NCBI RefSeq assembly: GCF_001571775.1
Contig: NZ_LRVM01000002.1
Location: 370,367 to 434,366, forward strand
Reading direction: 5' to 3'
Length of the DNA stretch: 64,000 bases
Origin: Anaerotignum neopropionicum
GTDB lineage: Bacteria; Bacillota; Clostridia; Lachnospirales; Anaerotignaceae
Shown here: positions 16,399 to 25,943 of the stretch, in pieces
Layout of the letters: each line of letters starts with the position of its first letter
Numbering within the stretch: the stretch's first letter is position 1
Notes under the pieces: model-generated
Seen by the model: only the letters and a program-made list of their open reading frames with translations
Databases searched by the model: none
Told to the model about the DNA's origin: nothing
Position numbers and translations under genes: made by a program

Positions 16399-16944
16399 TT
16401 GAATAGTTCTTTACTTGATTTATTAAAAAATGGAGGATATATACTATATGCCAGACACGGGGAGGCAACAGTTGGAGAAGATCAACCTAATTTAAATTTT
16501 CAGTACTGTTTTACCCAAAGAAATCTTTCTGAAGAGGGAAAAAGGCAAGCAATTTACTATGGGGAAGTCCTTCGTTCTTTACGAATTCCTATCAGTTATC
16601 CAATTTTAACCAGCCCTTTTTGCAGGGCTATAGAAACGGCACAATTGGCTTTCGGAAGAGCCAATGTTCAGATTGATCCGTTTGGGATTGCAATTTATAA
16701 TTTGAGCAGAAATATATCTGCTTCAGAACAAGAAAGAATACTGGAAGCTCTCCGGTCAAAGCTGGAGATTATACCTCCTCAGGGAACTAATCAGGTTATT
16801 ATTGCACACAGCTTTCCAACGGGTATTGGCTTGGGACAGATTCCAGACATGGGGACGGTCATAATTAAGCCACTGGGACAGGGAAATGGCTTTGAAATCA
16901 TCTCAAAATTGTCCTTATCAGACATAGCGTATTTGTCAAGGTAG
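16399..16944 (+). CDS. Histidine phosphatase superfamily protein
   Basis: 181 residues from TTG 16399 after GGGAGGAGAAG. The phosphoglycerate-mutase-like active site is visible: YARHGEA near residue 17 (the RHG motif with the phosphorylated His), TSPFCRAIETAQLAF, and IIAHSFP for the second His. No signal peptide. It acts as a phosphatase on an unknown substrate. It follows the conjugative element after a 126-bp AT-rich gap and is followed by a hairpin terminator, so it is a stand-alone unit. Confidence 0.82.
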   Translation: MNSSLLDLLKNGGYILYARHGEATVGEDQPNLNFQYCFTQRNLSEEGKRQAIYYGEVLRSLRIPISYPILTSPFCRAIETAQLAFGRANVQIDPFGIAIYNLSRNISASEQERILEALRSKLEIIPPQGTNQVIIAHSFPTGIGLGQIPDMGTVIIKPLGQGNGFEIISKLSLSDIAYLSR

Positions 16945-16969
16945 TATCAAACAATCATATGCTGAAATA

Positions 16970-17008
16970 CTGATACCTACTGGATTTTTTTCAGTGGGCA
17001 TCAGCTTT
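16970..17008 (+). terminator. Hairpin terminator after the histidine phosphatase
   Basis: CTGATACCTACTG (16970-16982) pairs with CAGTGGGCATCAG (16992-17004) with two G-T pairs; loop GATTTTTTT; a short CTTTTA follows. Confidence 0.6.
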
Positions 17009-17082
17009 TACCAAACACATGTAAGAGTATTATAAAAGAGATGTCTTCTGAACGCGGACATTTGTGAAATTGAATAATGATA

Positions 17083-17196
17083 ATGGATATTCAAAACTCT
17101 GATTTACGGCAAATGTTCATGCAGATGAGGGATGGAAAAATGCAGCAGATTACTCAATTACAGCAGGAAATAAAAAAGATGGCTGTAGGTCAATAA
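17083..17196 (+). CDS. Small 37-residue ORF, possibly a gene remnant
   Basis: ATG 17083 to TAA 17194-17196, rich in Gln and Met (QMFMQMRDGKMQQITQLQQ). No clear ribosome site, and no family recognised. It fills the otherwise empty 16945-17258 gap with the terminator. It may be the end of a lost gene. Confidence 0.2.
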   Translation: MDIQNSDLRQMFMQMRDGKMQQITQLQQEIKKMAVGQ

Positions 17197-17258
17197 AGCC
17201 GTTGGCTAGATAAAGTCGCAGGGCTATCATAATTTCCGTGGGAATCATAAAGCTATTA

Positions 17259-18062
17259 TTAGATAAAATTGAAATAAAGAAGTATGAGAATACCCAGAAC
17301 AACCCTGTAATATCCGAAAGGCTTAAAATCACGCTTGCTTATAAATTTCATAAATCCTGCGATTACTACCCATGCAACCAAAAACGATACGATAAATCCT
17401 ACAACAAGCAATTGAATTTGGATCGTATTGAGGTTAAAGCCTGTTTTAATAAGAGAGTAGGCCGAAGCAGCAAATAATGTAGGGATAGCCAGATAGAATG
17501 AAAATTCAGCAGCAACAACCCTTGATACGCCTAAAAGCATTGCACCGATGATGGTTGCTGCAGAGCGTGAAGTTCCTGGTATCATTGCAAGGCATTGGAT
17601 AATACCGATAAAAAACGCTGTTTTATAGCTTAATGAAGCAATAGCGGTTATTTGGGGCTGTGTTTTTCTATGTTCAAGAATTATGAGAATGATGCCGCCG
17701 ATAAGTAACGCCAATGCGACGGTAATAGGGTTAAATAAATACTCTTCGATCTGCTTCCCAAGCATTGCCCCAAAGATAAGCGCCGGAAAGACACCCACGA
17801 TAGTCTTCTTCCATATGTTCCATGTTTCGGCCTTTTCCAATTTTGTTTTGCTTCTTCCGAAGGGAAACAGTTTATGCCAAAAGTAGACAATAACGGATAG
17901 GATGGCCCCAAGCTGGATAACGATATCAAACATTTTTGCAAAACTGCCCGTAAAATCAACAAATTCATTGACTATAATCAAATGGCCTGTTGAGGATACG
18001 GGCAAAAACTCCGTAAGCCCCTCTACAATACCTAATATCACTGCTTTAATAATATCATTCAT
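17259..18062 (-). CDS. uppP: Undecaprenyl-diphosphatase UppP (BacA)
   Basis: An integral membrane enzyme that removes a phosphate from undecaprenyl diphosphate to recycle the lipid carrier for peptidoglycan; extra copies can give bacitracin tolerance. The two family signatures are present: EGLTEFLPVSSTGH near the N-terminus and PGTSRSAATI in the middle, with about seven hydrophobic segments. Length (about 267 residues) is normal. The frame allows starts at 18077 or 18062; the second gives MNDIIKAV. It is the last gene of the minus-strand marR-fetA-fetB-uppP row, 34-49 bp after fetB. Confidence 0.93.
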   Translation of the reverse strand: MNDIIKAVILGIVEGLTEFLPVSSTGHLIIVNEFVDFTGSFAKMFDIVIQLGAILSVIVYFWHKLFPFGRSKTKLEKAETWNIWKKTIVGVFPALIFGAMLGKQIEEYLFNPITVALALLIGGIILIILEHRKTQPQITAIASLSYKTAFFIGIIQCLAMIPGTSRSAATIIGAMLLGVSRVVAAEFSFYLAIPTLFAASAYSLIKTGFNLNTIQIQLLVVGFIVSFLVAWVVIAGFMKFISKRDFKPFGYYRVVLGILILLYFNFI

Positions 18063-18111
18063 ATTAATGCGCCCCATTCAATCATTTTTATAAGTGGTTA
18101 TATCGAACCGG

Positions 18112-18882
18112 TTATTTCATATAGATTAACTGCTTTCTGTTGTTAAAAAAACTCCTGTAAGACAGATAACAGGCAATAAATGAAGATATGGAAGTCGTTG
18201 AAAGCAGCATAAACGTAACCATTATCTGATACTTTATAGCTTCCATTGGCGATGACCCTGCAAGGATCAATCCGGTCATCATACCGGGGAGCGATACGAT
18301 ACCTAATGTTTTTGCGGAGTCAATCGTTGGCAGCATACCCGTTTTTATGGAATCACGTATGATTTCGATTGAGGAAGGCAGTATATCTGCTCCCAACGAA
18401 AGCTTTGTTTCTACTTCTTCCCGTTTATTTTTGAAATCAGATGCTATCTGCTTATAACATAATCCCAACGCAACCATGGCATTACCGATAATCATACCGC
18501 TAACAGGGATAATCTGGTATGGCTCATACTGTATTGTCTTTGATAAAACAAGGATCGCCAAAGTTACTATTGTTCCAACTGTTATGGATAAGAAAGATAT
18601 CATTAGCCCTTTTTTAACAGCTTTACCTCTTTTAGCAGCGTTATATGCAGCATTGAAGATCATGAAAAGAAGCAAAAGTGTTGTGAAAACTGGATTTTTA
18701 AAGCCAAAAACATATTCCAAAACATATCCTACGGCAACAAGCTGAACTACAGCCCTGAGAACGCCAATTATTACTTCCTTTTCAAGTTTAAGCTTTTGCC
18801 AATAAGAGAAAGAAAGCGTTACCAGTACGAGAGAAGATGAGATAAGTAATGACGTAATACTGATATTATTCATGCCGTTCAT
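18112..18882 (-). CDS. fetB: FetB-type (UPF0014) ABC transporter permease
   Basis: 256 residues with about seven membrane helices and the UPF0014 signatures RAVVQLVAVGYVL, NAAYNAAKRG, LSLGAD and GIVSLPGMMTGLILAGSSP. In E. coli FetAB exports iron and protects from peroxide. Its start overlaps the end of the ATPase gene by 4 bp (ATGA), showing that both are made together. Iron as substrate is inferred from the family. Confidence 0.88.
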   Translation of the reverse strand: MNGMNNISITSLLISSSLVLVTLSFSYWQKLKLEKEVIIGVLRAVVQLVAVGYVLEYVFGFKNPVFTTLLLLFMIFNAAYNAAKRGKAVKKGLMISFLSITVGTIVTLAILVLSKTIQYEPYQIIPVSGMIIGNAMVALGLCYKQIASDFKNKREEVETKLSLGADILPSSIEIIRDSIKTGMLPTIDSAKTLGIVSLPGMMTGLILAGSSPMEAIKYQIMVTFMLLSTTSISSFIACYLSYRSFFNNRKQLIYMK

Positions 18883-19535
18883 TTTAATACCTCCAATGAT
18901 TTGATTTCACCAGCTTCAATAGCCAGTACCTTATTGGCATATTTCCTGCTTTGTTCAGGGTTATGCGTTATCCATAAAACGGTAGTACCTTCTTTATTCA
19001 GTGAATCTATGACATTTTCAACGATTTTTGTATTGTCCACGTCAAGGGCAGAAGTAATTTCATCTAAAAGCAGGATTTCAGGCAGAAAGAGCAAGCTTCT
19101 GATCAGAGCTATTCTTTGCTTTTCGCCCCCTGAAAGGTTTCTTACGTCCTTGTCTAAATAATCTGATGCCATATGAAACATAGAAAACAAATCATTTACC
19201 CTCTTTTGGTCGGTCTTAACGTTTCTTATGGAAAAAGGGAAATTGATATTTTCCATCACTGTGTCGCCGAAAAGATAAGGTGTCTGAAAACAGTATGCTA
19301 TGCTTTTTCTTAACTCCGTGGGGCTGTAATCTGTGAAATTTTTGCCTTTGAAAATTATATTTCCATTGGTGGGGCTGATTAAATGGCTGCAAAGTTTAAG
19401 GAACGTGCTTTTACCGCTGCCCGACGGTCCGACAATTGAAATAAAATCGCCTTGCCCGATACTTACCGATATATTCTTAAGAATGCTCTTGCCGTCATTA
19501 TTAAAAAAGACGTTTTGAAATTCAAGCAATGACAA
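18879..19535 (-). CDS. fetA: FetA-type ABC transporter ATP-binding protein
   Basis: About 218 residues with all ABC ATPase motifs: Walker A GPSGSGKST, Q-loop CFQTPYLFG, signature LSGGEKQR, Walker B ILLLDEITSALD and the switch WITHNP. The frame is open from 19544 (GTG), but that GTG is part of the ribosome site GGAGGTG; TTG 19535 is 6 nt after it and gives MSLLEFQ. It pairs with the permease downstream and lies 18 bp after the MarR gene. Confidence 0.9.
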   Translation of the reverse strand: MSLLEFQNVFFNNDGKSILKNISVSIGQGDFISIVGPSGSGKSTFLKLCSHLISPTNGNIIFKGKNFTDYSPTELRKSIAYCFQTPYLFGDTVMENINFPFSIRNVKTDQKRVNDLFSMFHMASDYLDKDVRNLSGGEKQRIALIRSLLFLPEILLLDEITSALDVDNTKIVENVIDSLNKEGTTVLWITHNPEQSRKYANKVLAIEAGEIKSLEVLK

Positions 19536-19553
19536 AATATGCACCTCCGTCTA

Positions 19554-19991
19554 TTATTCGTTGTCAAGAGAAAATAGGGAGTCTTTCTTGACGTTATTTA
19601 ATAATTCCTCAAGAAGCTCTTTCAGTTTCTCCTTTTTTTCCTGTTCCAAGGTATTGAAAAAGTTATTTGAAAACAGCTTATCCTCTTCTATATGTTTCTC
19701 TACAGCTATTTTTCCTTCCAATGTGGCAACAAGCTCTATAGCTCTTCGGTCAATATTTGTCCTCAACCGTTCAATCAGTTTTTTATTTTCCAGCCTGTCG
19801 ATAATCCCCGTAAGAGTGGACGGCGGAATACTGTATTGCTTTGAAAGGTTTTTGATTGCCATTTTTTCGTTAAGATATATCCTTTCTAAAACATACATAT
19901 CCTGGGGCTGAATATTTGAAGTCTGAAGCTGATATTCATTCTTGTATTCAAAAACTTCCAGTAGCTTATGGATTATAGTATTTTCATCCAA
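19554..19991 (-). CDS. MarR-family transcriptional regulator
   Basis: 145 residues from TTG 19991 after AGGAGGG. It has a winged helix-turn-helix with the family pattern MAIKNLSKQYSIPPSTLTGIIDRLENKKLIERLRTNIDRRAIELVAT (helix 3 to wing), between N- and C-terminal dimerisation helices. It is the first gene of the fetAB-uppP row and likely controls it. The imperfect palindrome at 20018-20042, between its promoter and start, is the probable operator. Ligand unknown; iron or oxidative stress is a guess from the neighbours. Confidence 0.88.
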   Translation of the reverse strand: MDENTIIHKLLEVFEYKNEYQLQTSNIQPQDMYVLERIYLNEKMAIKNLSKQYSIPPSTLTGIIDRLENKKLIERLRTNIDRRAIELVATLEGKIAVEKHIEEDKLFSNNFFNTLEQEKKEKLKELLEELLNNVKKDSLFSLDNE

Positions 19992-20017
19992 AGTGTAACC
20001 CTCCTACAATATATTTA

Positions 20018-20077
20018 CGAGTATCATATATTACGATTCTCGAATTAAATTATAACACTTATTAGTATTTACATCAA
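20018..20077 (-). promoter_or_regulatory. Promoter and operator of the marR-fetAB-uppP row
   Basis: On the minus strand TTGATG (20077-20072), 17 bp, TATAAT (20054-20049). Downstream is CGAGAATC..GATACTCG (20042-20018), an inverted repeat with one mismatch per arm that overlaps the likely start of transcription, a normal position for MarR repression. Confidence 0.75.
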
Positions 20078-20168
20078 TAATTGTTTTTATTATTTTTCAT
20101 ATTTTCGGAGTTGAGATAGTGCTTGTCCTGCTAGTTGAAGCCAGAGCATAAATGCTATGGCGAACATG

Positions 20169-20804
20169 CTAAAGATTACAATCAGGAGTATATTGATCTA
20201 AATTGTATATCCCTAAGGCTTGCTCAATTTGTGCTATTTGTTGGACAATTGACTGAAAGCCATTCGCTCCGAATTTTTGCTCTTCGATCTCTTCAAATTC
20301 TTCTCCTAATTCCTTTAATGTTTCTTCTGAAACTAAGTTATGGAAAGCAGGAAATACCACGGTATCTTCACGGGCTGAATGGGGTTCATACATACGGATA
20401 TATTGCGACAGTAGATATGCTAATTGATAGCATTGTGAAGCACTGCCCATAAATGAAGCCAAAAGCTGCAATATCATATTAGACAAGCATTTTGCAGCAT
20501 TATGTTGTACCAATAACGTTTGAATTAACTGAATATGCTGCTGGTTTTGTTGAAATCTTGGGAAGATATATTGTTCTTCAAGCACCTGATGGTATTCCTC
20601 AATAAAAGCTTTGGCAATATTCGTAGCATTCAAAGTCGTATTATAAATAATGTATGGGTCATATGGCTTTTCGCCCCTTAAACGGCTAATAATGTCCCTG
20701 TATATTAGAAGTATCCTATGCAGAACTCCGTGTTCACGCATCAGGTCTTCTATTGGGGAAATTTCTATTTCTTGATTTTCGTGTTTATCACTATCAAATT
20801 CCAT
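20169..20804 (-). CDS. Hemerythrin-domain protein
   Basis: 211 residues, ATG 20804 after AAGGTGG. A four-helix hemerythrin-type fold with candidate iron ligands in REHGVLH, EEQYIFPRF, LLVQHNAA and YEPHSAREDTVVFPAF. Such proteins bind a di-iron centre and serve in oxygen, NO or oxidative-stress responses. It is transcribed apart from marR but in the same direction, with an iron exporter next door, which suits an iron or oxidative-stress theme. Downstream of its start region the recombinase remnant begins at once. Confidence 0.8.
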   Translation of the reverse strand: MEFDSDKHENQEIEISPIEDLMREHGVLHRILLIYRDIISRLRGEKPYDPYIIYNTTLNATNIAKAFIEEYHQVLEEQYIFPRFQQNQQHIQLIQTLLVQHNAAKCLSNMILQLLASFMGSASQCYQLAYLLSQYIRMYEPHSAREDTVVFPAFHNLVSEETLKELGEEFEEIEEQKFGANGFQSIVQQIAQIEQALGIYNLDQYTPDCNL

Positions 20805-20881
20805 TTTCTAAAGCCACCTTTTTTAGATTAATATATTATATGATTAGAGGATCAAAAGGTAACTTTACTGTTTTTATTTAG

Positions 20882-22156
20882 GAGGAATATGGCGTACGCT
20901 TTATTGCAGTCAACGATAGGTATGACAGCAATCAGACCAAGGGAAGTTCCGTAGGCATGGATGTTGCGTTAAAGAGCATGGTAAGTGAGCTATATAGCCG
21001 TGACATCTCAACGAAAATCCGAAGTTCCAATAAAGTCCGATGGTCCAATGGTAAATATCTTGGGACGATAGCATTTTATGGCTACCAGCTATCGGAAACG
21101 GAAAAGAACAAGCTGGTGATTGACGAACAGGTAGCCGTGGTAGTAAGACGTATTTTTCTAATGGCTGCAGATGGTGTAAACCCCAATGATATAGCGGTTC
21201 TTTTGAATAAAGAAAAGATACCTTCACCACTGGCTTATCGCAAGCGGAATGGTACAGACCTTGACCGTGGCTGGAAAGTGGCTGATGAACGCCTATTATG
21301 GACACGATTTGTCATCAAGCGGATTCTTTGTGACGAACGGTACACCGGGAAATTGGTCAGCTATAAACGGACAAAAGCGGATGTATCAACAAAACGGACA
21401 AAGGCAAATCCAAAATCAGAATGGATTATTGCTACGGATACTCATGAGTCGATTGTAACACAGGAGCTATTTGAGAAAGCAGGTATTTGGTTTCCGAAAA
21501 GGGAAAATTCGTGCAAACCTGTTCCGTCCAGAGGGTATCCGCTGACCGGGATTTTGAAGTGTGGATACTGCCATCATAATCTGACCCGTGCCAGCGTAAA
21601 GCAACCTTATTATCATTGTTACATGGCTAAGTATGAAGAAAGCACTCCATGCAGTACAATCAAGGTAATGGAAACAGCATTTAGTGATATTCTGCTTGCC
21701 ATCATCAACAAGCAGGTCAGCATGGTGCTTCGTGACGGGAGAAACCCTTCGGAATTCACATTGACCAACCATGAGCGGATACAAAGTCTGCAAAAGGAAA
21801 TCCAGATCAGACAACAGGAAATCGAAAAGCTTCGTGTATCGAGAAAAAATGCTTTTGAAGAATATTGCTTTGAACACATTTCAAAAGAACAATACGTAGC
21901 AATGCTTGAAGCCAACACCCAGCAAATGAACCAGATTTCAGAAAAACTTCGGGAGCTGCAAATGGAGTGTTCCTTAATCACAGAAGATAAGCAGGAAACA
22001 GAGTATCAGAAAGTCCACCAAAAGTACGAGTTTGCAGACCGGCTTACCAAGGATATGGTGATGGTTTTTGTGAAGGAAATCTTCGTATTTGAGGGGGAGC
22101 GATTTGAAATTGTGTGGAATTATGAGGATTATTATAAAATGACAGGACTGCTATAA
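20882..22156 (+). pseudogene. Serine recombinase lacking the N-terminal catalytic part
   Basis: The frame opens directly after a stop at 20879-20881 and enters family sequence at once (EEYGVRFIAVNDRYDS, residue about 90 of a normal protein). Everything downstream is intact: the ARM/recombinase region, the zinc ribbon (KCGYCHHNL plus a later C), and the coiled coil (about 21780-22010). ATG 20957 could start a 399-residue fragment. The first resolvase segment with the nucleophilic serine is absent, so it cannot recombine DNA. The break marks an edge of the cargo segment to its left. Confidence 0.85.
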
Positions 22157-22182
22157 GCGTAGGCAGGAATGGGTTGAATTAT

Positions 22183-22228
22183 GAGCCAGCATCAGCGGTT
22201 TTCTTGCTGATGCTGGCTCGTTTCGTTT
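22183..22228 (+). terminator. Rho-independent terminator
   Basis: GAGCCAGCATCAGC (22183-22196) and GCTGATGCTGGCTC (22206-22219), perfect 14-bp stem, then GTTTCGTTTTT. Confidence 0.92.
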
Positions 22229-22313
22229 TTCTGGGAAAAAATAATGCTTTGTTTTTATGTTGGGAGAGTTGTCGGAATTTTAACAAAATCATCCTTTATA
22301 ATGTAGAAAAATA

Positions 22314-22322
22314 TGGTATAAT
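22314..22322 (+). promoter_or_regulatory. Extended -10 promoter for the ABC three-component operon
   Basis: TGGTATAAT is an extended -10 element; the -35 region is weak (CTTTAT at 17 bp). It lies 32 bp before GTG 22355. Confidence 0.5.
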
Positions 22323-22354
22323 TATTATATTTAAATCGATTGAGGGGTGATTTT

Positions 22355-23509
22355 GTGGATAGAGCTATAAATGATGCTACTCTAGTAAAAGCAGGAGATA
22401 TTTTTCAATATTATATAGCATTACGTGATTGCTTTAAAATGAAAACTGGTGATAAATTGCAGATTGAGGTTAATGGGGATGTTAGCCTTATTGCAGAATC
22501 ATCTAAAAACTCATATCAAAAAGAGGTAAAGCATCATTTTGGAAAAAAACATCTTAGAGATAGAGATGAGGATTTTTGGAAGACTTTATCTAATTGGTAT
22601 GTAGAGTATGATAGAATTTCCCATTTCTCTAATTTGATATTACATACCACTGCTACAATTTTATCAAACTCACCTTTTAATAATTGGAACAATAAAAAAC
22701 CTAAGGATAAAATTGTTCAATTACAATCAATCGGAAATTTAACGAAAAAGAAAGAAGAAACGTTTAGAAAATATTATAATAAGATTTTTGATGAAACGAT
22801 ATACAATGAAGATAAATTGATAAATATTTTAGAACGGTTTACAATTGAGTCTTCTCAAACTCAAATTACGGGCGTGTCTAGTGAATTTAGCTGTTATATA
22901 GGCTATATTCCGGAGATAAACCGAGACAATTATATTGCAGCATTACTAGGGAGAATTCTTTCCATAATAAAAGAACCTCCACATCGTTGGGAAGTTACTA
23001 GAGAAGAATTCGATTTGATGCTACAACAGGAATCACCTGCTTATTCAAATCCGATTCAAAAACCGTTACCTACTGAGTTTGCAGAAATAGATATTCCTGA
23101 ACAAAGTGTAGAAACATTACTTCAGAAACATTTTGTTGAAGCCATTAGAAAAATTGAATATGATAAGCAAATTCCAGATGCAGTCTCTGATTATTGGAAA
23201 GCTGGAATGACCATTATGAGATATTTTAGAGATGACTTATTATATCTTAAAAGTTTGCCAAGGTATAAAAATGAATTAGAAAAGAAGTTGAAATATACAA
23301 AAGACGGCAAGACAATTGAAACTGAAGGAATGGATAGAATGGCAAAAATTAAGCAATCAAAGTTAATGTACATCAGTGTCATGGGCTGGGATGCAAAAGA
23401 TTTTGAGTCTATAATCAGAAATCAAGGATATTTTCAAAGAGGAATTATCCATACCATAGTTGATGATAGGAAGTTTAGTTGGGATGTAGGTGAAGACAAT
23501 GAGCATTGA
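22355..23509 (+). CDS. ABC three-component (ABC-3C) system protein with DUF4297/Cap4-like N-terminus
   Basis: 384 residues from GTG 22355 after GAGGGGTGATTTT. The N-terminal 100 residues (AGDIFQYYIALRDCF, LQIEVNGDVSLIAES, YQKEVKHHF, then FWKTLSNW) have the layout of the nuclease-like domain seen in DUF4297/Cap4-type proteins, with an E/D-then-EVK pattern. The C-terminal part (about 260-384) is the helical domain typical of ABC-3C effectors. It overlaps the middle component by 11 bp. Expected to be the effector of a phage-sensing system; enzyme activity is inferred. Confidence 0.65.
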   Translation: MDRAINDATLVKAGDIFQYYIALRDCFKMKTGDKLQIEVNGDVSLIAESSKNSYQKEVKHHFGKKHLRDRDEDFWKTLSNWYVEYDRISHFSNLILHTTATILSNSPFNNWNNKKPKDKIVQLQSIGNLTKKKEETFRKYYNKIFDETIYNEDKLINILERFTIESSQTQITGVSSEFSCYIGYIPEINRDNYIAALLGRILSIIKEPPHRWEVTREEFDLMLQQESPAYSNPIQKPLPTEFAEIDIPEQSVETLLQKHFVEAIRKIEYDKQIPDAVSDYWKAGMTIMRYFRDDLLYLKSLPRYKNELEKKLKYTKDGKTIETEGMDRMAKIKQSKLMYISVMGWDAKDFESIIRNQGYFQRGIIHTIVDDRKFSWDVGEDNEH

Positions 23510-23987
23510 AAACATACAGATTTTATCTATGAATCCTCATTTTCATGGATTGCTTTTGCAATTATTTTTATCTGGATATAACAAACCGTGTGAAATTAGA
23601 TTAGCATTTATGGCATTACCTATTTTAATGTATTCTGAATCAAGAAAAAAATTAGCATCAGCAAAAAGCACAAGCAAAATGGAAACATTATTCAATAAAC
23701 CTGAAATATTAGAAAATGATGTAAAGATATCAGGAAAAGTAAAACTTTCGGGATACTTGGAACGTTATCAACAAATTGCTCCTTTATCGAAAAAAGCGCT
23801 GATAATTTTATATTCCAAGAAAAAGATTGTTTTGAATCAAGATAAGATTGTTTTAATAGAATCAAAAAGGTATTCTCAATTTGACGGAAGTATTCGAGAA
23901 TGGGCAAAAGCAGCTCATTACCTTGGTGTCATTTTTGCTAAAACTAATGAAGATCATTTGAACTATTTCTTGGGGGTGGATAGGTAA
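23499..23987 (+). CDS. ABC-3C system middle component
   Basis: 162 residues from ATG 23499 (GTG 23490 is an alternative). The small, conserved-size protein sits between effector and ATPase and has the family pattern NPHFHGLLLQLFLSGY, SESRKKLASAKSTSKMETLF, LSGYLERYQQIAPLSKKALI and a C-terminal AAHYLGVIFAKTNE. It overlaps the genes on both sides (TAATG with the ATPase), so all three are co-translated. It is thought to link ATPase and effector. Confidence 0.75.
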   Translation: MSIENIQILSMNPHFHGLLLQLFLSGYNKPCEIRLAFMALPILMYSESRKKLASAKSTSKMETLFNKPEILENDVKISGKVKLSGYLERYQQIAPLSKKALIILYSKKKIVLNQDKIVLIESKRYSQFDGSIREWAKAAHYLGVIFAKTNEDHLNYFLGVDR

Positions 23988-25924
23988 TGAAAAGTTATAT
24001 TAAAGCTATTATGATTTTTAATGAATCGGGAGATCTACGTCAAGTACCGATGGAGCCAGGAGTTAATATTGTTACAGGGGAATCTAAAACTGGTAAAAGC
24101 GCCCTTGTTGAAATAATTGATTATTGTTTATGCAGTTCACGATGTACTATACCAAAAGGGAAAATAACGGATTTTGCATATCTCTATGTCATGCCTATGC
24201 TGATTAATGAAAATACATATGTAATTGCCAGACATAAATGGCAAAATGGCGGTAAAATGCATGTATTAAAAGAATCCAAAGATTTTAAAATAGACAAAAT
24301 TACGTTGGATTATTTTACAAATAAGCCACAATTAGCTGTAAAAGATGCACAGTATGAAATTGAGTCTGCATTGGGTCTCTATGTAACTAATATGGTTGCT
24401 GACGGAGAGAAGCAAGGGAAAAAGGCTTCTCTAAGAAATATGGTGTCTTATTTATTTCAACACCAAAATCTAATGGCAAGCAAATTTGCTTTATTTTATA
24501 GATTTTCGGATTTCTACAAAAGAAAAGACATAATAGAACAGTTTCCTGTTTTTGCTGGGATGATTGGTCAAGAGTATTATAGTGATTTAATTGAATTAGG
24601 AAGCTTAAAAGCTCAATTAAAGAAAAAGATAAAAACGCAAAATGCATATGAAAAGAGTTCAAATTATGTAAAGGAAAATTTACAACCGCTAATGCAGGAT
24701 TATTATGCTTTGCTGGATATTCCATTTAATTTAGATATTACAACGCAAAAATTATTAAGACTTGCTTCTGATTTACCTGAGTTTGATGATTCAAAGCTTT
24801 TTAATGAGAATGGTATAGCGGAAAGATATCATAATCTCAATAATCAGTTGGAAGAATTAAGGAATAAAGAACGCGATATTTTACTTCAAATCGATAACTT
24901 GGATGATGCAGGTAAAAATGGAACAGAATTTACTCAGATGTTACAGGATCTGAAAGAGCAGACCACTATTTCAGAATTTTCTGGTGATAAGTATACATGC
25001 CCTATTTGCGGAAATAACTGTGAAGAAATTTCTCAAGATGATTCTGATTTATTAGAAGCTACGACATGGTTAGATAAAGAGCTTGAAATTACAAGCAAAT
25101 ATACAAATGATTTCTCTGAAGATGTTAGGAAGCTAAAAGAAATACATAGCGAAATTGAAAGCAATATAAAAAGCGTTTGGCAACAAATCAAAAACATTGA
25201 ACGTAAATTTATAAATTCTAAGGAACTTGTTTCTAAAAGAGAAAAAGTCCATTATGCTAAAGCTAGGATTACCTTATATACTGATATGGCTGATTCAGGC
25301 TTGTTTGAGAGTGTGGACGAAGATATAAAAGATTTGAAAAAAAGAATTTCATTGTTAGAAGAAAAGATTAATGGTTTTGATATTGATACAAAAAAGGCTA
25401 AAGCGCAAACATTTCTGGCTGATAATATGAATAAATTATCGCTTACATTAGACTTTGAAGAAGAGTATCGACCGATAAATTTGAATTTTGGATTAATTGA
25501 CGAAACGTTTGACATTTATCAACATCAAAAGAAATTTGAAAAGATTTATTTATATGAAATGGGTAGCGGTGCAAACTGGGTGTCATGCCATATAGCTCTC
25601 TTCTTGAGCTTTTTAAGGTATTTTGCTACGCAAGAACAATCACCTATGCCACTAACTATGTTTTTTGATCAGCCTAGCCAAGTGTATTTTCCACAGGGGC
25701 CATTTATTAAAGATGAAAAAAAAGAACTATCTCAGACTGATATGAAAGCAGTTAACCAAATGTATAAAACAATATTTGATGAAATCAATAATATTGGAAA
25801 AACAACAGGTATCCTCCCACAAATATTGATTGTAGATCATGTTGATGGTAAAGACTTGGAGGTAAAGGATGAGTTTTTGTCTTATGTGCGTAAGGATTGG
25901 AGAAATGGTGTGGCACTAATTTAA
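23987..25924 (+). CDS. DUF3732-type SMC/Rad50-like ATPase of the ABC-3C system
   Basis: 645 residues. Walker A is GESKTGKS (31-38). A long coiled coil (about 200-490) is interrupted near residue 343 by CPICGNNC, a Rad50-like zinc hook. The C-terminal half has the signature region GSGANWVSCHIALFLSF and a Walker B-like MFFDQPSQVYFP. This is the DUF3732 class of ATPase, the sensor or motor of ABC three-component systems. It starts by overlapping the middle-component stop. All motifs are intact. Confidence 0.85.
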   Translation: MKSYIKAIMIFNESGDLRQVPMEPGVNIVTGESKTGKSALVEIIDYCLCSSRCTIPKGKITDFAYLYVMPMLINENTYVIARHKWQNGGKMHVLKESKDFKIDKITLDYFTNKPQLAVKDAQYEIESALGLYVTNMVADGEKQGKKASLRNMVSYLFQHQNLMASKFALFYRFSDFYKRKDIIEQFPVFAGMIGQEYYSDLIELGSLKAQLKKKIKTQNAYEKSSNYVKENLQPLMQDYYALLDIPFNLDITTQKLLRLASDLPEFDDSKLFNENGIAERYHNLNNQLEELRNKERDILLQIDNLDDAGKNGTEFTQMLQDLKEQTTISEFSGDKYTCPICGNNCEEISQDDSDLLEATTWLDKELEITSKYTNDFSEDVRKLKEIHSEIESNIKSVWQQIKNIERKFINSKELVSKREKVHYAKARITLYTDMADSGLFESVDEDIKDLKKRISLLEEKINGFDIDTKKAKAQTFLADNMNKLSLTLDFEEEYRPINLNFGLIDETFDIYQHQKKFEKIYLYEMGSGANWVSCHIALFLSFLRYFATQEQSPMPLTMFFDQPSQVYFPQGPFIKDEKKELSQTDMKAVNQMYKTIFDEINNIGKTTGILPQILIVDHVDGKDLEVKDEFLSYVRKDWRNGVALI

Positions 25925-25943
25925 TTTGGTATGGGAGAAAGAA

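Noticed and set aside
17238..18093. Plus-strand frames opposite uppP
   Set aside because: UppP signatures on the minus strand explain the coding pattern; the opposite frames have no family features.
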